Shown: in pieces, positions 40,510 through 51,250 of the stretch
How positions within the stretch are numbered: the first letter of the stretch is position 1
Layout of the letters: every line of letters begins with the position of its first letter
Assembly: GCA_020465985.1 (NCBI GenBank)
Contig: JAANYP010001790.1
Span: 124,001 to 188,000 of the forward strand
Direction of reading: 5' to 3'
Length of the DNA stretch: 64,000 nt
Source: Centrapalus pauciflorus
Taxonomy: Eukaryota; Streptophyta; Magnoliopsida; Asterales; Asteraceae
Translations under genes and position numbers: made by a program
The notes under the pieces: generated by a model
Seen by the model: only the letters and a program-made list of their open reading frames with translations
Databases searched by the model: none
What the model was told of the DNA's origin: nothing

Positions 40510-40788
40510 TTCATTGCAAAACCTAAATTAGTGTAGTATTATGGAACCAGTATCGTCCATAGATTAGATTAGTCTAATGATCTTAATTAAAAGAAATTAA
40601 GTTTGTAATTAGTAAAATAAAGATTGGTATTAGTGATATTTTAATTCAACGGTAATAAAAGAAAATATTGGCAATAGCAAGAAGATTGAAATTAGCAAAA
40701 AAAAGATTCGAGTTTTTTAAAAAATAACATTAATTTTTTTAATCAAAAAAATTATACTATTAAAACGAGAATTTTATACTCTTTAAAA
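40510..40788. other. AT-rich DNA without recognised content
   Basis: No gene, repeat family or domain is recognised. A-rich and T-rich stretches predominate. Confidence 0.5.
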
Positions 40789-41302
40789 CGACACTGGTCA
40801 TGATATACTTTTTTTGAAAAAAAATTTAGGTGTTTATTTTTCGTAAAGAAAAAAAGTACCCAGACCACTATGCAATATAGCATATCGAGATCATTCAATG
40901 TCGAATTAACAATTTATATCGTATATTCAACGTCGAAGTAATACTATATAACATATATGCAACACTGCATATACATTCAATATTAAAAGTGTTAAAAATT
41001 TGGTCATAATTAGTAGTCAAACTTGGTGGACTAACATTAATTTAACGAGACCGGTCATGATATAATTTTTTCGAATAAATTGTTCACGTTCATTTTTCGT
41101 CAAAAAGATTACCCAGACGACCATTCAATATATAATATCGAGATCGTTTAATGTCGAATTACAGTTTATATCACATATTCAACATTGAAGTAATACTATA
41201 TATCATATATGCAACACTGCATATACATTTAATAATAAAATATTCAAAAAATGATTAAAGTTAGTAGTCAAACTTGGTAGGCTACCCTTAATTTAATTTA
41301 AA
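40789..41302. repeat. Tandem duplication, two units of about 257 bp
   Basis: Unit 1 begins near ACGACACTGGTCATGATATA at 40789 and unit 2 near ACGAGACCGGTCATGATATA at 41046. They share long blocks, such as AACACTGCATATACATT and TAGTAGTCAAACTTGGT. The units differ by scattered substitutions, so this is an old duplication or two monomers of a satellite. Confidence 0.85.
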
Positions 41303-41359
41303 TTGCACATTTACCATCTTAATCCTAGTGTTATATTATAATTCTATGGTGTAGATTGG

Positions 41360-43103
41360 TGTAACATCCTGAAACCAGTAGCAGGTACGTGGAATTTATT
41401 TATTGGCTATGATAATAACCCTGATGAGTTGGGTGAGTTTAATTGGTCAAATACACGTGATTTATTAGGGTAAATTGCTATTACGTGTAAATTCTAATCA
41501 GTTGAAAAAATAACTGAATTAGTAGTAATTAAGGAATTGGGATTGTTTTGACGAGCTAAATAACATTCTAATTCCAAATTATTATTTTGGGAATAAGTGA
41601 GTTAACGGGTGTTAAATTAGTGGGTATTGAGTACTAGACCCGCATTAATTGGGATCGAGACCGAAAACCTATATAATGTTGATTCCTTGCTTGCTTTGGT
41701 CAACTCAAACCAAAAGTGTGTGTGTGTATGTCTCCAGCTGAACAAAAGAAAGAGAGAGATTAACAAGGAAGATCAGAAGTAGCCACAACCAAGATATTTA
41801 ATACCATCTCCTTCTTCTTCGAGCTTAAGTTCAAATTCAAGAAAGGAAAGGCTAATTAAGGTTAGTAACTGTTACTGGAATGGATTGAATTGTTGTATTA
41901 AGTAGTTAAAGTTTTTTTGGGGACGGTTAATACCCCCTGGGTTACATAGGGTTGAGGGTGGGGATTGAAACCCCCATGGCTAGCAAAAACGAAGACCTTA
42001 CAGCTCTGTTCATCGCCGCATCGCGGCCGCGCTCCCCTGGTCGCGAAAGGGTGAGTCGGTTAAGGGTTGTCATTGGTAGTGTAAACACAACCGAGATGAG
42101 GATCGCAGGCTGTATGAGCTCGGCCGCACTCAGATGAAGTCGTCCCCGATGGGATGAGCAGCGCAGGGGCATCGCGACCGCGATCGTGGCCGCGCTCGTG
42201 TGGGTTGACTAGTTGACTTATGTTAAGTCCATAGAGTTTTGTAGTATAGTTTTCATGTGTTCGTTGGCTAGTAGTTACCTTATAGATGTATTTGTATGTT
42301 ACCAGGATATTGTAGTTGGGCCTGAGACAGGTCGATACCGTCATAGATACCGTGGGAATAGTCGTGCTTCAGGTGAGTTACTTACCTTCTTTTAGTAGAT
42401 GCACCAACGTTGATACTTATATTTTAAAAGGGGTTTGTTCTTTACTATCCGGGTCCCGTGATGATTCTTTTTATATGTTGATTACTCGTTAGCACACAGT
42501 AGAGAACGTGGATTACTCGTAGAGTTGTTTTACGTAGAGTAAAGGCCTGTTGGGTCATTCCCAACCCAGAGGTCCTGGCTTAGCCACAACTTTGTGGAGT
42601 GGGCTACGCAGGCTATTCCGGGTTGCTCCCGATGTGGCATCGGGCTGTTGATGTCGGCCGCACGTAGAGTTGATTATCCAGTTGCTATACTGTGATAACT
42701 ATTTTGGAGAACTTATTTTAAACGTTGTTTAATTGTAACTCAACATCTTCTAGGTGACAGTTGTTTTATATGTGCATCTCAGGTACGAGACCATCGGCTA
42801 AGGATACCGCGGGCACCATTCGAGACCTGCACCGTGGACAGTAGTTAGTGACTACTTCAGTAAGTAGTCTTCCGTATTTTGTGGTTTGGCGTATCAGCCA
42901 GTCAGTATTTTGGATGACTGTAAACCGTAACTAAATTATGGAATACTAGACTTTACTAACGGGGGTTGGATCCCGGTTCAGTTGTGACTTTTACGTTTAC
43001 TATGGATAAATTGTAGTTAATTAGTTTTTTACCCTTGATATTATTATTGGGTGACGTGGACTATCAGTCCTACATGGTATTAGTAGAAAAGTATGGTGTT
43101 ACA
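41360..43103 (+). repeat. 5' LTR of chromovirus E (about 1744 bp)
   Basis: TGTAACATCC at the left and GGTGTTACA at the right, the inverted ends typical of Tekay/Del LTRs. TATATAA lies at 41670-41676. A GC-rich block (41990-42210) contains tempting open frames on both strands that are not conserved genes. Confidence 0.85.
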
Positions 43104-43106
43104 GCT

Positions 43107-43118
43107 TGGTATAAGAGC
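43107..43118 (+). promoter_or_regulatory. Primer-binding site of E
   Basis: TGGTATAAGAGC, one base from the initiator tRNA-Met complement, three bases after the LTR. Confidence 0.8.
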
Positions 43119-43283
43119 ATTTTTAAGGTTTATGTATCACTAGTGATGCTTAGGCTTAAACTAATGTCTAGATCCTTGGGCTTGATCTCTGATGAGTAGG
43201 TATAAGAAATTGTAGAGTTATGTTATTGTTGTCATAGTGTTATCGTTTATGTTATGCAGAGATTCATGGAAGACGAGCAGAGA

Positions 43284-44355
43284 TGATGAGACTGTATTAT
43301 TGCGTGTTTTCAGTAGTTTTAAAGGCTCATATATGCATTTTCACATCGTAACTGTCATACTTTTACGTCATATTTGTGTTTCAGGGTCATGTAGTCATTT
43401 CAAAGCACCACGAGAAAATTCAGCTCAAAAGGCACAGGTCGGGGAGTAGGGTACGCCCCTACGCCCCAAAACAGTAAGATTTTAAGTTCACAAGCAGTCA
43501 CAGCGCAGGCTGGCATACCCTCAGGAGGCTTAAAAACCCTCAGGCTGCGTTTTGGCGTCCAAAACCCTAAATATTCATCCTCTATAAATAGAGCGCGACT
43601 GCTATTCGTTTTCTAACTCTCATTTTATTAAAAACGCTGGCGGAGCCCTGCTGCGGTCGATTCACGGATCAAAGTACAAAGAATTGAAGTGCCGATCTTT
43701 CACCGTTTACAGGCCCAAAGATGATTTCTACAATCATTGCCGGTGAAGAACACGCGATGGAAGGCTAAGCTGTCCATAACCATTTGCGGAGGATCTACGA
43801 CTAAGTTTTACTCTTTTGAACATTTGTATTAGTATTGATGTGTTTGTGTTTCTTGAATATTTGATTATACACAAATGATGTACTTTTCGTTGTTATTATG
43901 ATTGAATGGTATAATTGGTAAAAGCAAGATGTTCATCGCAGTATTATTATTTGTGCCGAGTCTATACTCTAGGGATTAAGACAAGTAATGAATATTGCAT
44001 GCGATATGCCGAGAGTTATTGATTAAAAGATTCATGATTAATATGATTTGAGTAATTGGTTATGTCTATGTGACCATTGCGTGATGTTCAATTAACTAAT
44101 AACTTGTGTCGTAGTGAATTTTTAAATGGTTATCTTTAATTTGATCTGTTATTTAATCGTTCTTCGTATTGCCATTGTTTAGTATCAATTTAGTTTTAGT
44201 CACCATTCAAAACAATCCAATTCTCAATTTAAATCATAAAGAAGCTAGCAATATAACCCTAATAAACCTACACGCTCTCTGCGGATTCGACCCTTACTTC
44301 CCTACACTAGTAGGTAGTTTGAATTATTTCTACGGACCACAACGACGGCTCGTCA
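43284..44355 (+). repeat. 5' LTR of H (1072 bp)
   Basis: TGATGAGACTG to CGGCTCGTCA. TATAAATA at 43583-43590 is followed by GAGCGCG. Confidence 0.93.
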
Positions 44356-44360
44356 GATTT

Positions 44361-44378
44361 TGGCGCCGATGCCGGGGA
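44361..44378 (+). promoter_or_regulatory. Primer-binding site of H (tRNA-Asp type)
   Basis: TGGCGCCGATGCCGGGGA differs by one base from the tRNA-Asp complement used by Athila elements. Confidence 0.88.
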
Positions 44379-44705
44379 GCGGTAAACGATTGTTAGGGCT
44401 AGTAAGTTAGTTTTGCCTTAGATTAGGTTAGTTTAGGTTAGTACTTTATAGTTAGTTATTTTCATTTCTATTTATTTAAAAGCAAAAAAAATCATAAAAA
44501 AGGGTAATTGTAGCCACTCTACTTTTACCACAAAAAATAAATTAATTAATTAAAAAAATAAATAGTTAACTAAGTACTGAAGTTCAAATGTAATCTAAGG
44601 TGCACGGAGGGCGTAATTAAATAAGAGGAAGAAGTTCCAATTTTCGAGGAGCCGAATCTAGCCGGAAGTCTCGAAGCCGAAATACCAGAGTCTCTAATTG
44701 TCGAA

Positions 44706-46750
44706 ATGGGTGAACAATTTAGAAGGACCATTGAGTCACATTATCGCCCTGGTGATGTGCCCGACCCCTCACCAATTCGATATCCGGAAAATGAGAACGA
44801 ACCCGAAGTTCGACCTCAGTTATTCCAAATTGGTTTGTGTCGCTACCCACCAATAGCATCACAACCTGAGATCAAATGAATCACGAATTTCTCATTGAGT
44901 ACTACCCCATAAGTAAAACCACTAAGAAACGAAAAGATATCACCGGTTTCAAACAAAAACTTGGTGAACAATTCTACGAGACATTTGATCGTATGAACGA
45001 ATTGCTAAGAGCTTGTCCACATCATGAAGTTCCAAAATGGATGCTCGTCAAAACTTTATTTGATGCTGTGAGTCAAGAAAGCCGGAACATGATCCTCGCC
45101 GCTACAGGTGACACATTCTTAGCTAAGGAAGACGATGAGGCTTGTGAAGTACTGAATCAACTCAATAAAGGTCTCAAAGTTCAAGCCGGTTCTGAGAATA
45201 ACACTGGAGCTCAGGTGATGGGTATAGACAATGCTTGGAAATGTGAAGTGAAGAGTGAAATCTCAGAACTCGGAAAGAAGATAGATCAACTGATAAAGGG
45301 TTTTAGCCAAAACTCCGCTGCATCAGTTAATTGCGTAATATGTGGAGATCCATCTCATCATTCTGAAGCATGTCCTCGAGTGCAATCCACTGAGGAACAT
45401 GCTAATGAAGTATATGGTTTTAGAGCGCATCGGGAGGGGGATAACTCATTTTCAGAAACCTATAATTTGGAATGGATAAATCACCCTAATTTTCGATGGA
45501 AAAATGATCATCCTACCGATCATCAGTCTAAACCAAGGTATGAACCAGCACGAAGAGAATATCAATATGTTTCAACCTCAGCTGCTAAGGATGAGCGATA
45601 TTACGAGCGGAACCAACGTGATCAACCTCACTTTTACGTGGAGACGAATATGAGTTCTTCACAATTTTCAGAGTTCGCAGAATTCATGAAGCAACAATCA
45701 GCTTTTAACGAGATGCTGAGTCGCCAAATGGGTCAGATAGCCGAATCTCTCACAAAAAGGGAGGAGGGAAAGCTTCCGAGTAACACTATTCCAAACCCTT
45801 CGCACGCATATGGCAAAGAGAAGAAGCATGAGGTTAATGAAGTATCTAAGGTGACTACCCTGAGAAGCGGTAGAGAAGTAGATAACAAGATCGAAATACC
45901 AAAGGAACAAGAGGTAGAAGAAGACACAGACACTGAGGTCGTGTATGAAGAGACAGAGGATCCTAAGAAGAAGAAGAAGGGTTCTAAGAAAGTTACTTTC
46001 AAGGAACCAATTAAGGCAGATAACCCAACTCCCAAAGTTGGGGAGGCGGTTAAGGATCAGGACACCACAGCTCCTCCTCCTTACCCTGCTGCTCTAGAAA
46101 ATCTGAAATCTTCTCCATATGGCAAGAGAGGTCCACAACCCGAGGATTTGACAAGTCAAGATCAATATCCCATTGGTCAAGGCTATTCAACAAGTACCCT
46201 ATTATGCCAAATTTCTAAAAGATCTATGCACGCAGAAAAGGAAGTTCAAGGTCTTGCTTCCCAAGCAGATCACTTAACTGAGCAAGTGAGTGCGGTGATT
46301 TCTAATTCCTTGCCACCAAAGTTGAAAGATCCTGGATCACCCTTGATTCCAGTGACAATTGGCACTGTGCAAATTAAAAAGGCATTACTCGAACTTGGAG
46401 CAAGTGTAAATATTTTTCCTGGAAATTTGTTTGACAAACATGATATAGGCCAGTTACAAACCACATATATCATTCTACAACTGGTAGATCGGTCAACAAA
46501 ATACCCAAGGGGTATCTTATCAGATGTGATAGTAAAAGTAGAAGATTTTTACTATCCGGTTGACTTCCTAGTCTTAGATACTGAGAGTTCTTTTGATGAA
46601 AATTAGCCAGCCATTATCTTAGGCAGACCGTTCATAGCCACTATTAATGCTCAAATCAATTGTAGAATGGGGGCCCTAGATATTGCCTTTGGAAATCGTA
46701 AGCTACGATTAGATGTGTTCAATGCTTCCACCGCTGCTTCAATCGATTCA
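44706..46750 (+). pseudogene. gag: Gag-protease remnant (element H)
   Basis: ATG at 44706 begins MGEQFRRTIESH and stops at 44877 after 57 codons. A second frame from 44876 carries the end of the capsid (EVPKWMLVKTLFDAVS), so an internal part of gag has been lost. A zinc knuckle, CVICGDPSHHSEAC, lies near 45340. The aspartic protease region reads LELGASVNIFP where the family has a catalytic Asp, so Asp is replaced by Glu. A TAG at 46604-46606 interrupts the frame just before AIILGRPF. Confidence 0.85.
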
Positions 46751-46759
46751 GAATGTTAG

Positions 46760-47440
46760 ATGATAGATGTGGTGGATGAGCTTAAGCAGCACAGTTCACT
46801 AATCAATGCCAAGGACCACACAAAATTATTCTTTGCTGAGCACGACACTGCTAAGATGAACTCTGATAAATGCAATGAACTTGAGGCAGTCATGGAATCC
46901 ACGCTTAAACCTAAACAACCACCATGGACCCATAAGATTGAAAAGCTTCCCACTAACATGCCTCAATCTGCAAGGCCTTTAATAGAACAACCACATGTTC
47001 TAGAATTAAAAACCTTGCTTGTGGATTTAAAATATGTCTTCTTAGGTCAGAATGACACTCTATCAAACATTATTTCATCTGATCTGACCAAGGCACAAGA
47101 AAAAGCTCTACTGCAAGGGTTAGTAAAATATAAAGAGGTAGTAGGTTGGACTGAGAATGTTGATGCCGACCACCTAACTATAGCTCCCAATTCTTCCATT
47201 AAACTTAACTGATCACATTAGGGACTCCTTCCCTGATGAACAATTATTCTCAATTTTTAAAATACCCTGGTTTCCACTAGACACATGTTAAAGTTATGGG
47301 CCAGCAATAATATGCTAGTCTCTGAACTAATCAGGTTAAAAGAACCGAAACATAGTTAGGCTAGTATAGGAGGAGTACATCTGGCTGAAGACGTAAAACT
47401 TAGCACTTCCTGGGAGGCGACCTAGAGAACTTTGTGGGTA
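46760..47440 (+). pseudogene. pol: Pol remnant: start of RT joined to end of integrase (element H)
   Basis: Frame 46760-47212 ends with the segment that precedes RT in Athila-like pol (LPTNMPQSARPLIEQP, then YVFLGQNDTLSNII, then GWTENVD). From 47213 the translated sequence reads DHIRDSFPDEQLFSI, which in the family lies near the RNase H-integrase linker. Most of pol, including the YxDD motif and the integrase triad, is therefore deleted. The end near 47400 (LAEDVKLSTSWEAT) resembles the C-terminal tail. Confidence 0.75.
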
Positions 47441-48931
47441 TGTTTTTGGAAACCCTCACGAGACAACACTCGTTCACTCGGGATACCGAGGGGTTTAACG
47501 GCTTGTTGCACGTGCTAAGTGCAATCATGATTCCCTACGAAAAGGTGGATTATTTTAATTATTTTTTTGTTTTAGTTAAATGTTAATGTCACCAACTAAG
47601 TTGAGGAGGATTTCCAACCCAATTTTAGTTGTTCCTAGACTTAAGTTTACTTTTATTTATGCAAGTGTGCTAGTTTAATGAGTATTAATTTCTATTTTAG
47701 TAGTTCATCTATCCCAAATAAGCAAATAATCTTATTAAGAATCTGTTTGTGTTTGTTGTCTTCTCATCATAAGTGTGTTTATGTGACGAGGACGTCACAA
47801 TGGTCTAAGTTGGGGAGGGTAGGTTCTATGAAATGTTTAATATGATCTAATGAGCGTCCACGAAAATTTTTTTTTATTAGAATGAATTTGACCACCTGGG
47901 CAGAGAGCTACGACATATCATGAACAGCCGAACTGGCATATTGAGAGGGGGTTCGACATCAAGAGGATTTTCAGGCTGATAGTTTTTTCAGTAGTATCTT
48001 CGGTCCTCCTCCTCCTCCTCCTTACTAGTGATCAGGTACCATCGTTCCTTTCCCTTCACAGTTATCATATTTAGATTTACTTGTTTGGGTTTGAATTTTA
48101 ATTTTTATAATTTCTTTTTCCTGTAATTGAATGTGTTTTATTTTCATATGTCGAAGCCTATTGAATGAGATGCTTAGTGTCAATGTAGTCTTTCTAATTT
48201 CCCAAATAGTTCTTGTTTGCCGATCAGGCGTGGAAAATGATGATACATCGAAAAAATGTACTCGGAATTAGTTAGTGTTAGTTAGGAATTCTAGAATTAT
48301 GTTAAGAATCGTATTAATAATTAACATTTTATTGTAAGTTGAGTTCAAGTAAGTTAAGATATATTTGTGCTTAAAGGAAAATAATGTGTCAAAAGATTTT
48401 GGAAAACCCATGCAATAAGGAGGAGAGCTTAATCATGTTATAGCCTCAAAATATTCGAGGGTAGCCTAGTTGGTTCGGGAAATTAAGTCCTACGGGGTAC
48501 CATTCATGCTTAATCCCCTAAAATCATCTGGTTTGGGAGCGGTTGACCCAAATCCCGCTACATAGATCAACGAGAAAAGCTATGATAAAAACTCGAGTTA
48601 AAAATAAAAGATATATATAAGCATGGTAATCAAAAGTAATATTTTTCGTATACATGCATAGAGGGAAAAGATGGTCAAAAGACCCACATGTTTTAAGCTT
48701 GTAACCTTGAGCTAAAAGCTTAATTTCCAAAAGTGCGATCCATTATAATTATTTAGAGAAAATGTGTTTTAACCGAAAATATTCTTTAGCTTACATTCAA
48801 AATTTTAATGCATTATTGCGAAGGCTGACTTAATTTGGACTTACTGAACACACTGCTAATACAATCGGTACATAGTTAGTTCTGATTCTAAGGCTTGTTC
48901 GGGGACGATCAAGAGTTAAGTTGGGGAGGTT
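47441..48931 (+). other. 3' noncoding region of H with two polypurine tracts
   Basis: The region is AT-rich. AAGTTGGGGAGGGT at 47807-47820 and AAGTTGGGGAGGTT at 48918-48931 are near copies; the second abuts the 3' LTR and is the functional tract. No env-like gene is found. Confidence 0.75.
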
Positions 48932-50024
48932 TGATGAGACTGTATTATTGCATGTTTTCAGTTGTTTTAAAGGCTCATATATGCTAATACAATCGGTACA
49001 TAGTTAGTTTACGTCATATTTGTGTTTCAGGGTCATGAAGTCATTTCAAAGCACAAAATTCAGCTCAAATGGCGCAGGTCGGGGAGTAGGGCTACGCACA
49101 GGTCTACGCCCCTAAGTCCCAAAACAATAAGATTTTAAGTTCATGAGCAGTTACAACGCAGGCTGGCGTACCCTCAGGCGGCATAAAACCCTCACGCCGC
49201 TTTTTGGCTTCCAAAACCCTAAAATTCGCATCCTCTATAAATAAGGCGCAACTCCTATTAATTTTCTAACTCTCATTTTATTATAAATGCTGGTGGAGCC
49301 CTGCTGTGGTCGATTCATGGATCAAAGTACGAAGAATTGGAGTGCCGATCTTTCACCGTTTACAGGCCCAAAGATGATTTCTACAATCACTGCCGGTCAA
49401 GAACACGTGATGGAAGGGTAAGCTCTCCATAACCATTTACGGTGGATCTACGTCTAAGTTTTACTCTTTTGAACATTTGTATTAGTATTGAAGTGTTTGT
49501 GTTTCTTGAATATTTGATTATATATAAATGATGTACTTTTCGTTGATATTATGATTGAATGGTTTAATTGGTAAAAGCAAGATAGTTCATCGTAGTATTA
49601 TTATTTGTGCCGAGTTTATAGTCTAAGGATTAAGACAAGTAATGAATATTGCATGCACTATGCCGAGAGTTATTGATTAAAAGATTCATATATGATTAAT
49701 ATGATTGAGTAATTGGTTATGTCTATGTGACCATTGCGTGATGTTCAATTAAGTAATAACTTGTGTCGTAGTGAATTCGTAAATGGTTATCTTTAATTTG
49801 ATCTGTTATTTAATCGTTCTTCGTTTTTCCATTGTTTAGTATCAATTTAGTTTTAATCACCTTTTAAAACAATCCAATTCGCAATTTAAATCGATTTTTA
49901 AATCATAAAGAAACTAGCAATATAACCTTATTAAATGTACACGCTCCTTGCGGATTCGACCCTTACTTCCCTACACTAGTTGGTAGTTTGGATTATTTCT
50001 ATGGGCCACAACGACGGCTCGTCA
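48932..50024 (+). repeat. 3' LTR of H (1093 bp)
   Basis: Ends match the 5' LTR. TATAAATA lies at 49236-49243. A 28-bp patch at 48982-49009 is identical to 48854-48881 upstream of the polypurine tract and replaces the sequence found in the 5' LTR. Confidence 0.93.
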
Positions 50025-50029
50025 AGAGA

Positions 50030-51250
50030 CCAGAGGGTCGCACCGAGGACGTGTTTTAGATGAGGAGTTTAACCGTCGACTACAGGAGGCATATGAGCGG
50101 GGACGTACTGAGGCTATGTAGTCCCTGACTCAGGGCACCGACGGTGTAGGGGGCTCATGAGAGAGGTCATCAGAGGGTCTAGATACGAGAGTGGGGTCCT
50201 TACGAGGAGTAGCCAAGGGGTGTAAGTATAAGGAGTTTCTTGCTGCACATCTACGTAAGTATCATGGAGAGCTCGGTGCCGTTAAGGCCATGTATTGGCT
50301 ACAGGATATAGAGATGACCTTTCATATTACAGGCCGTCACCCCGACCAGGTGACAACGTTTGCCAACGCTCAGCAGCGGTGAAGGACGGTTAGACATACT
50401 TTGGGGGATGGGCCAACTTATGTCATGACATGAGATCAGTTTATGTCCCGATTCGAGGAGCAGTATTGTCTGGAGGACCGCTGAGCCCAGTTAAAGATTG
50501 ATTTCTTGACATTATTTCAGGGACAGAGATCAGTAGATGAGTACGAGAAGATTTTCATTGACTTAAGCTTGTTCGCACAACTTCAGATCAGTACAGAGGC
50601 GAGAAAGATTAAGAGGTTTATGATGGGTCTGCGTAAAGAGATCAGGGAGTTCATTGATACTGGATATATACCGACTTATGCGATTGCAGTAGAGTTAACG
50701 CGGAGGAAGGAGAGTTAGGTCACGCGTACGGATCTGGTAGTTGAGCAGCCGAGACGCGTTCAGTCGGCTGGTTATTTCAAGGGCCCTGACCAAAATAGAG
50801 ATAGGGACAGAGACCGAGATAGTCGTTTCCAACCGAGAAGTGATGACCGTAGACGTGTGGAGTCTGAGGGAGAAGACTGACAAAGAGACATATCGTCCCA
50901 GAGGTTTGATCGTATGCCTGATAGGGGGAGTCGATTAAGTGGGACCAAGCACAGAGGAGGAGCATTGAGTTCTGGTATTGGTACAAGAGAGAGATGGTGC
51001 CAGAGATGCTAACAGAGGCATACTGGGGAGTGTGATCCCCGACACATGCGTTCTTTTAATTGTGGTCAGCTTGGCCATACTCAGGCAGATTGTACCTTCA
51101 GAGACCCGCTGTGTTTTAACTGCGGGCAGACCAGAAATCAGGCTCGGGATTGTACATCCCCGAGAAAGGGAGATTAGATACAGGGGGAGTCGAGGCCACC
51201 TGCACAGGGTTAGAGTTCCGCACGTTCTTCTACATGTAGAGATGTAGTTC
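50030..51250 (+). pseudogene. gag: Gag of chromovirus E
   Basis: Fragments in several frames spell a chromovirus gag: a capsid segment with AMYWLQDIEMTFHITG (50191-50382), then LFQGQRSVDEYEKIF and RFMMGLRKEIREF (50506-50718), then zinc motifs near 51000-51170, one intact (FNCGQLGHTQADC), one with His replaced by Asn (FNCGQTRNQARDC) and one broken by a stop. It is heavily decayed. Confidence 0.85.

Larger units (their letters stand above)
43284..50024 (+). mobile_element. Athila-like gypsy element H, complete ends, internal deletion
   Basis: Two LTRs, a tRNA-Asp type PBS, a gag-protease remnant, short pieces of pol and a polypurine tract are present, flanked by a perfect duplication AGAGA (43279-43283 and 50025-50029). 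It is inserted about 18 nt after a likely gag ATG (43266) of E. RT, RNase H and the integrase core are missing, so it is non-autonomous. No env-like frame remains. Confidence 0.93.

Noticed and set aside
41942..42172. GC-rich overlapping frames in the LTR of E as a gene
   Set aside because: The frames occur on both strands, with no domain, inside a clear LTR.
44706..44877. 57-codon frame as a separate small gene before gag of H
   Set aside because: It is the expected gag start of an Athila-like element, cut off by an internal loss.
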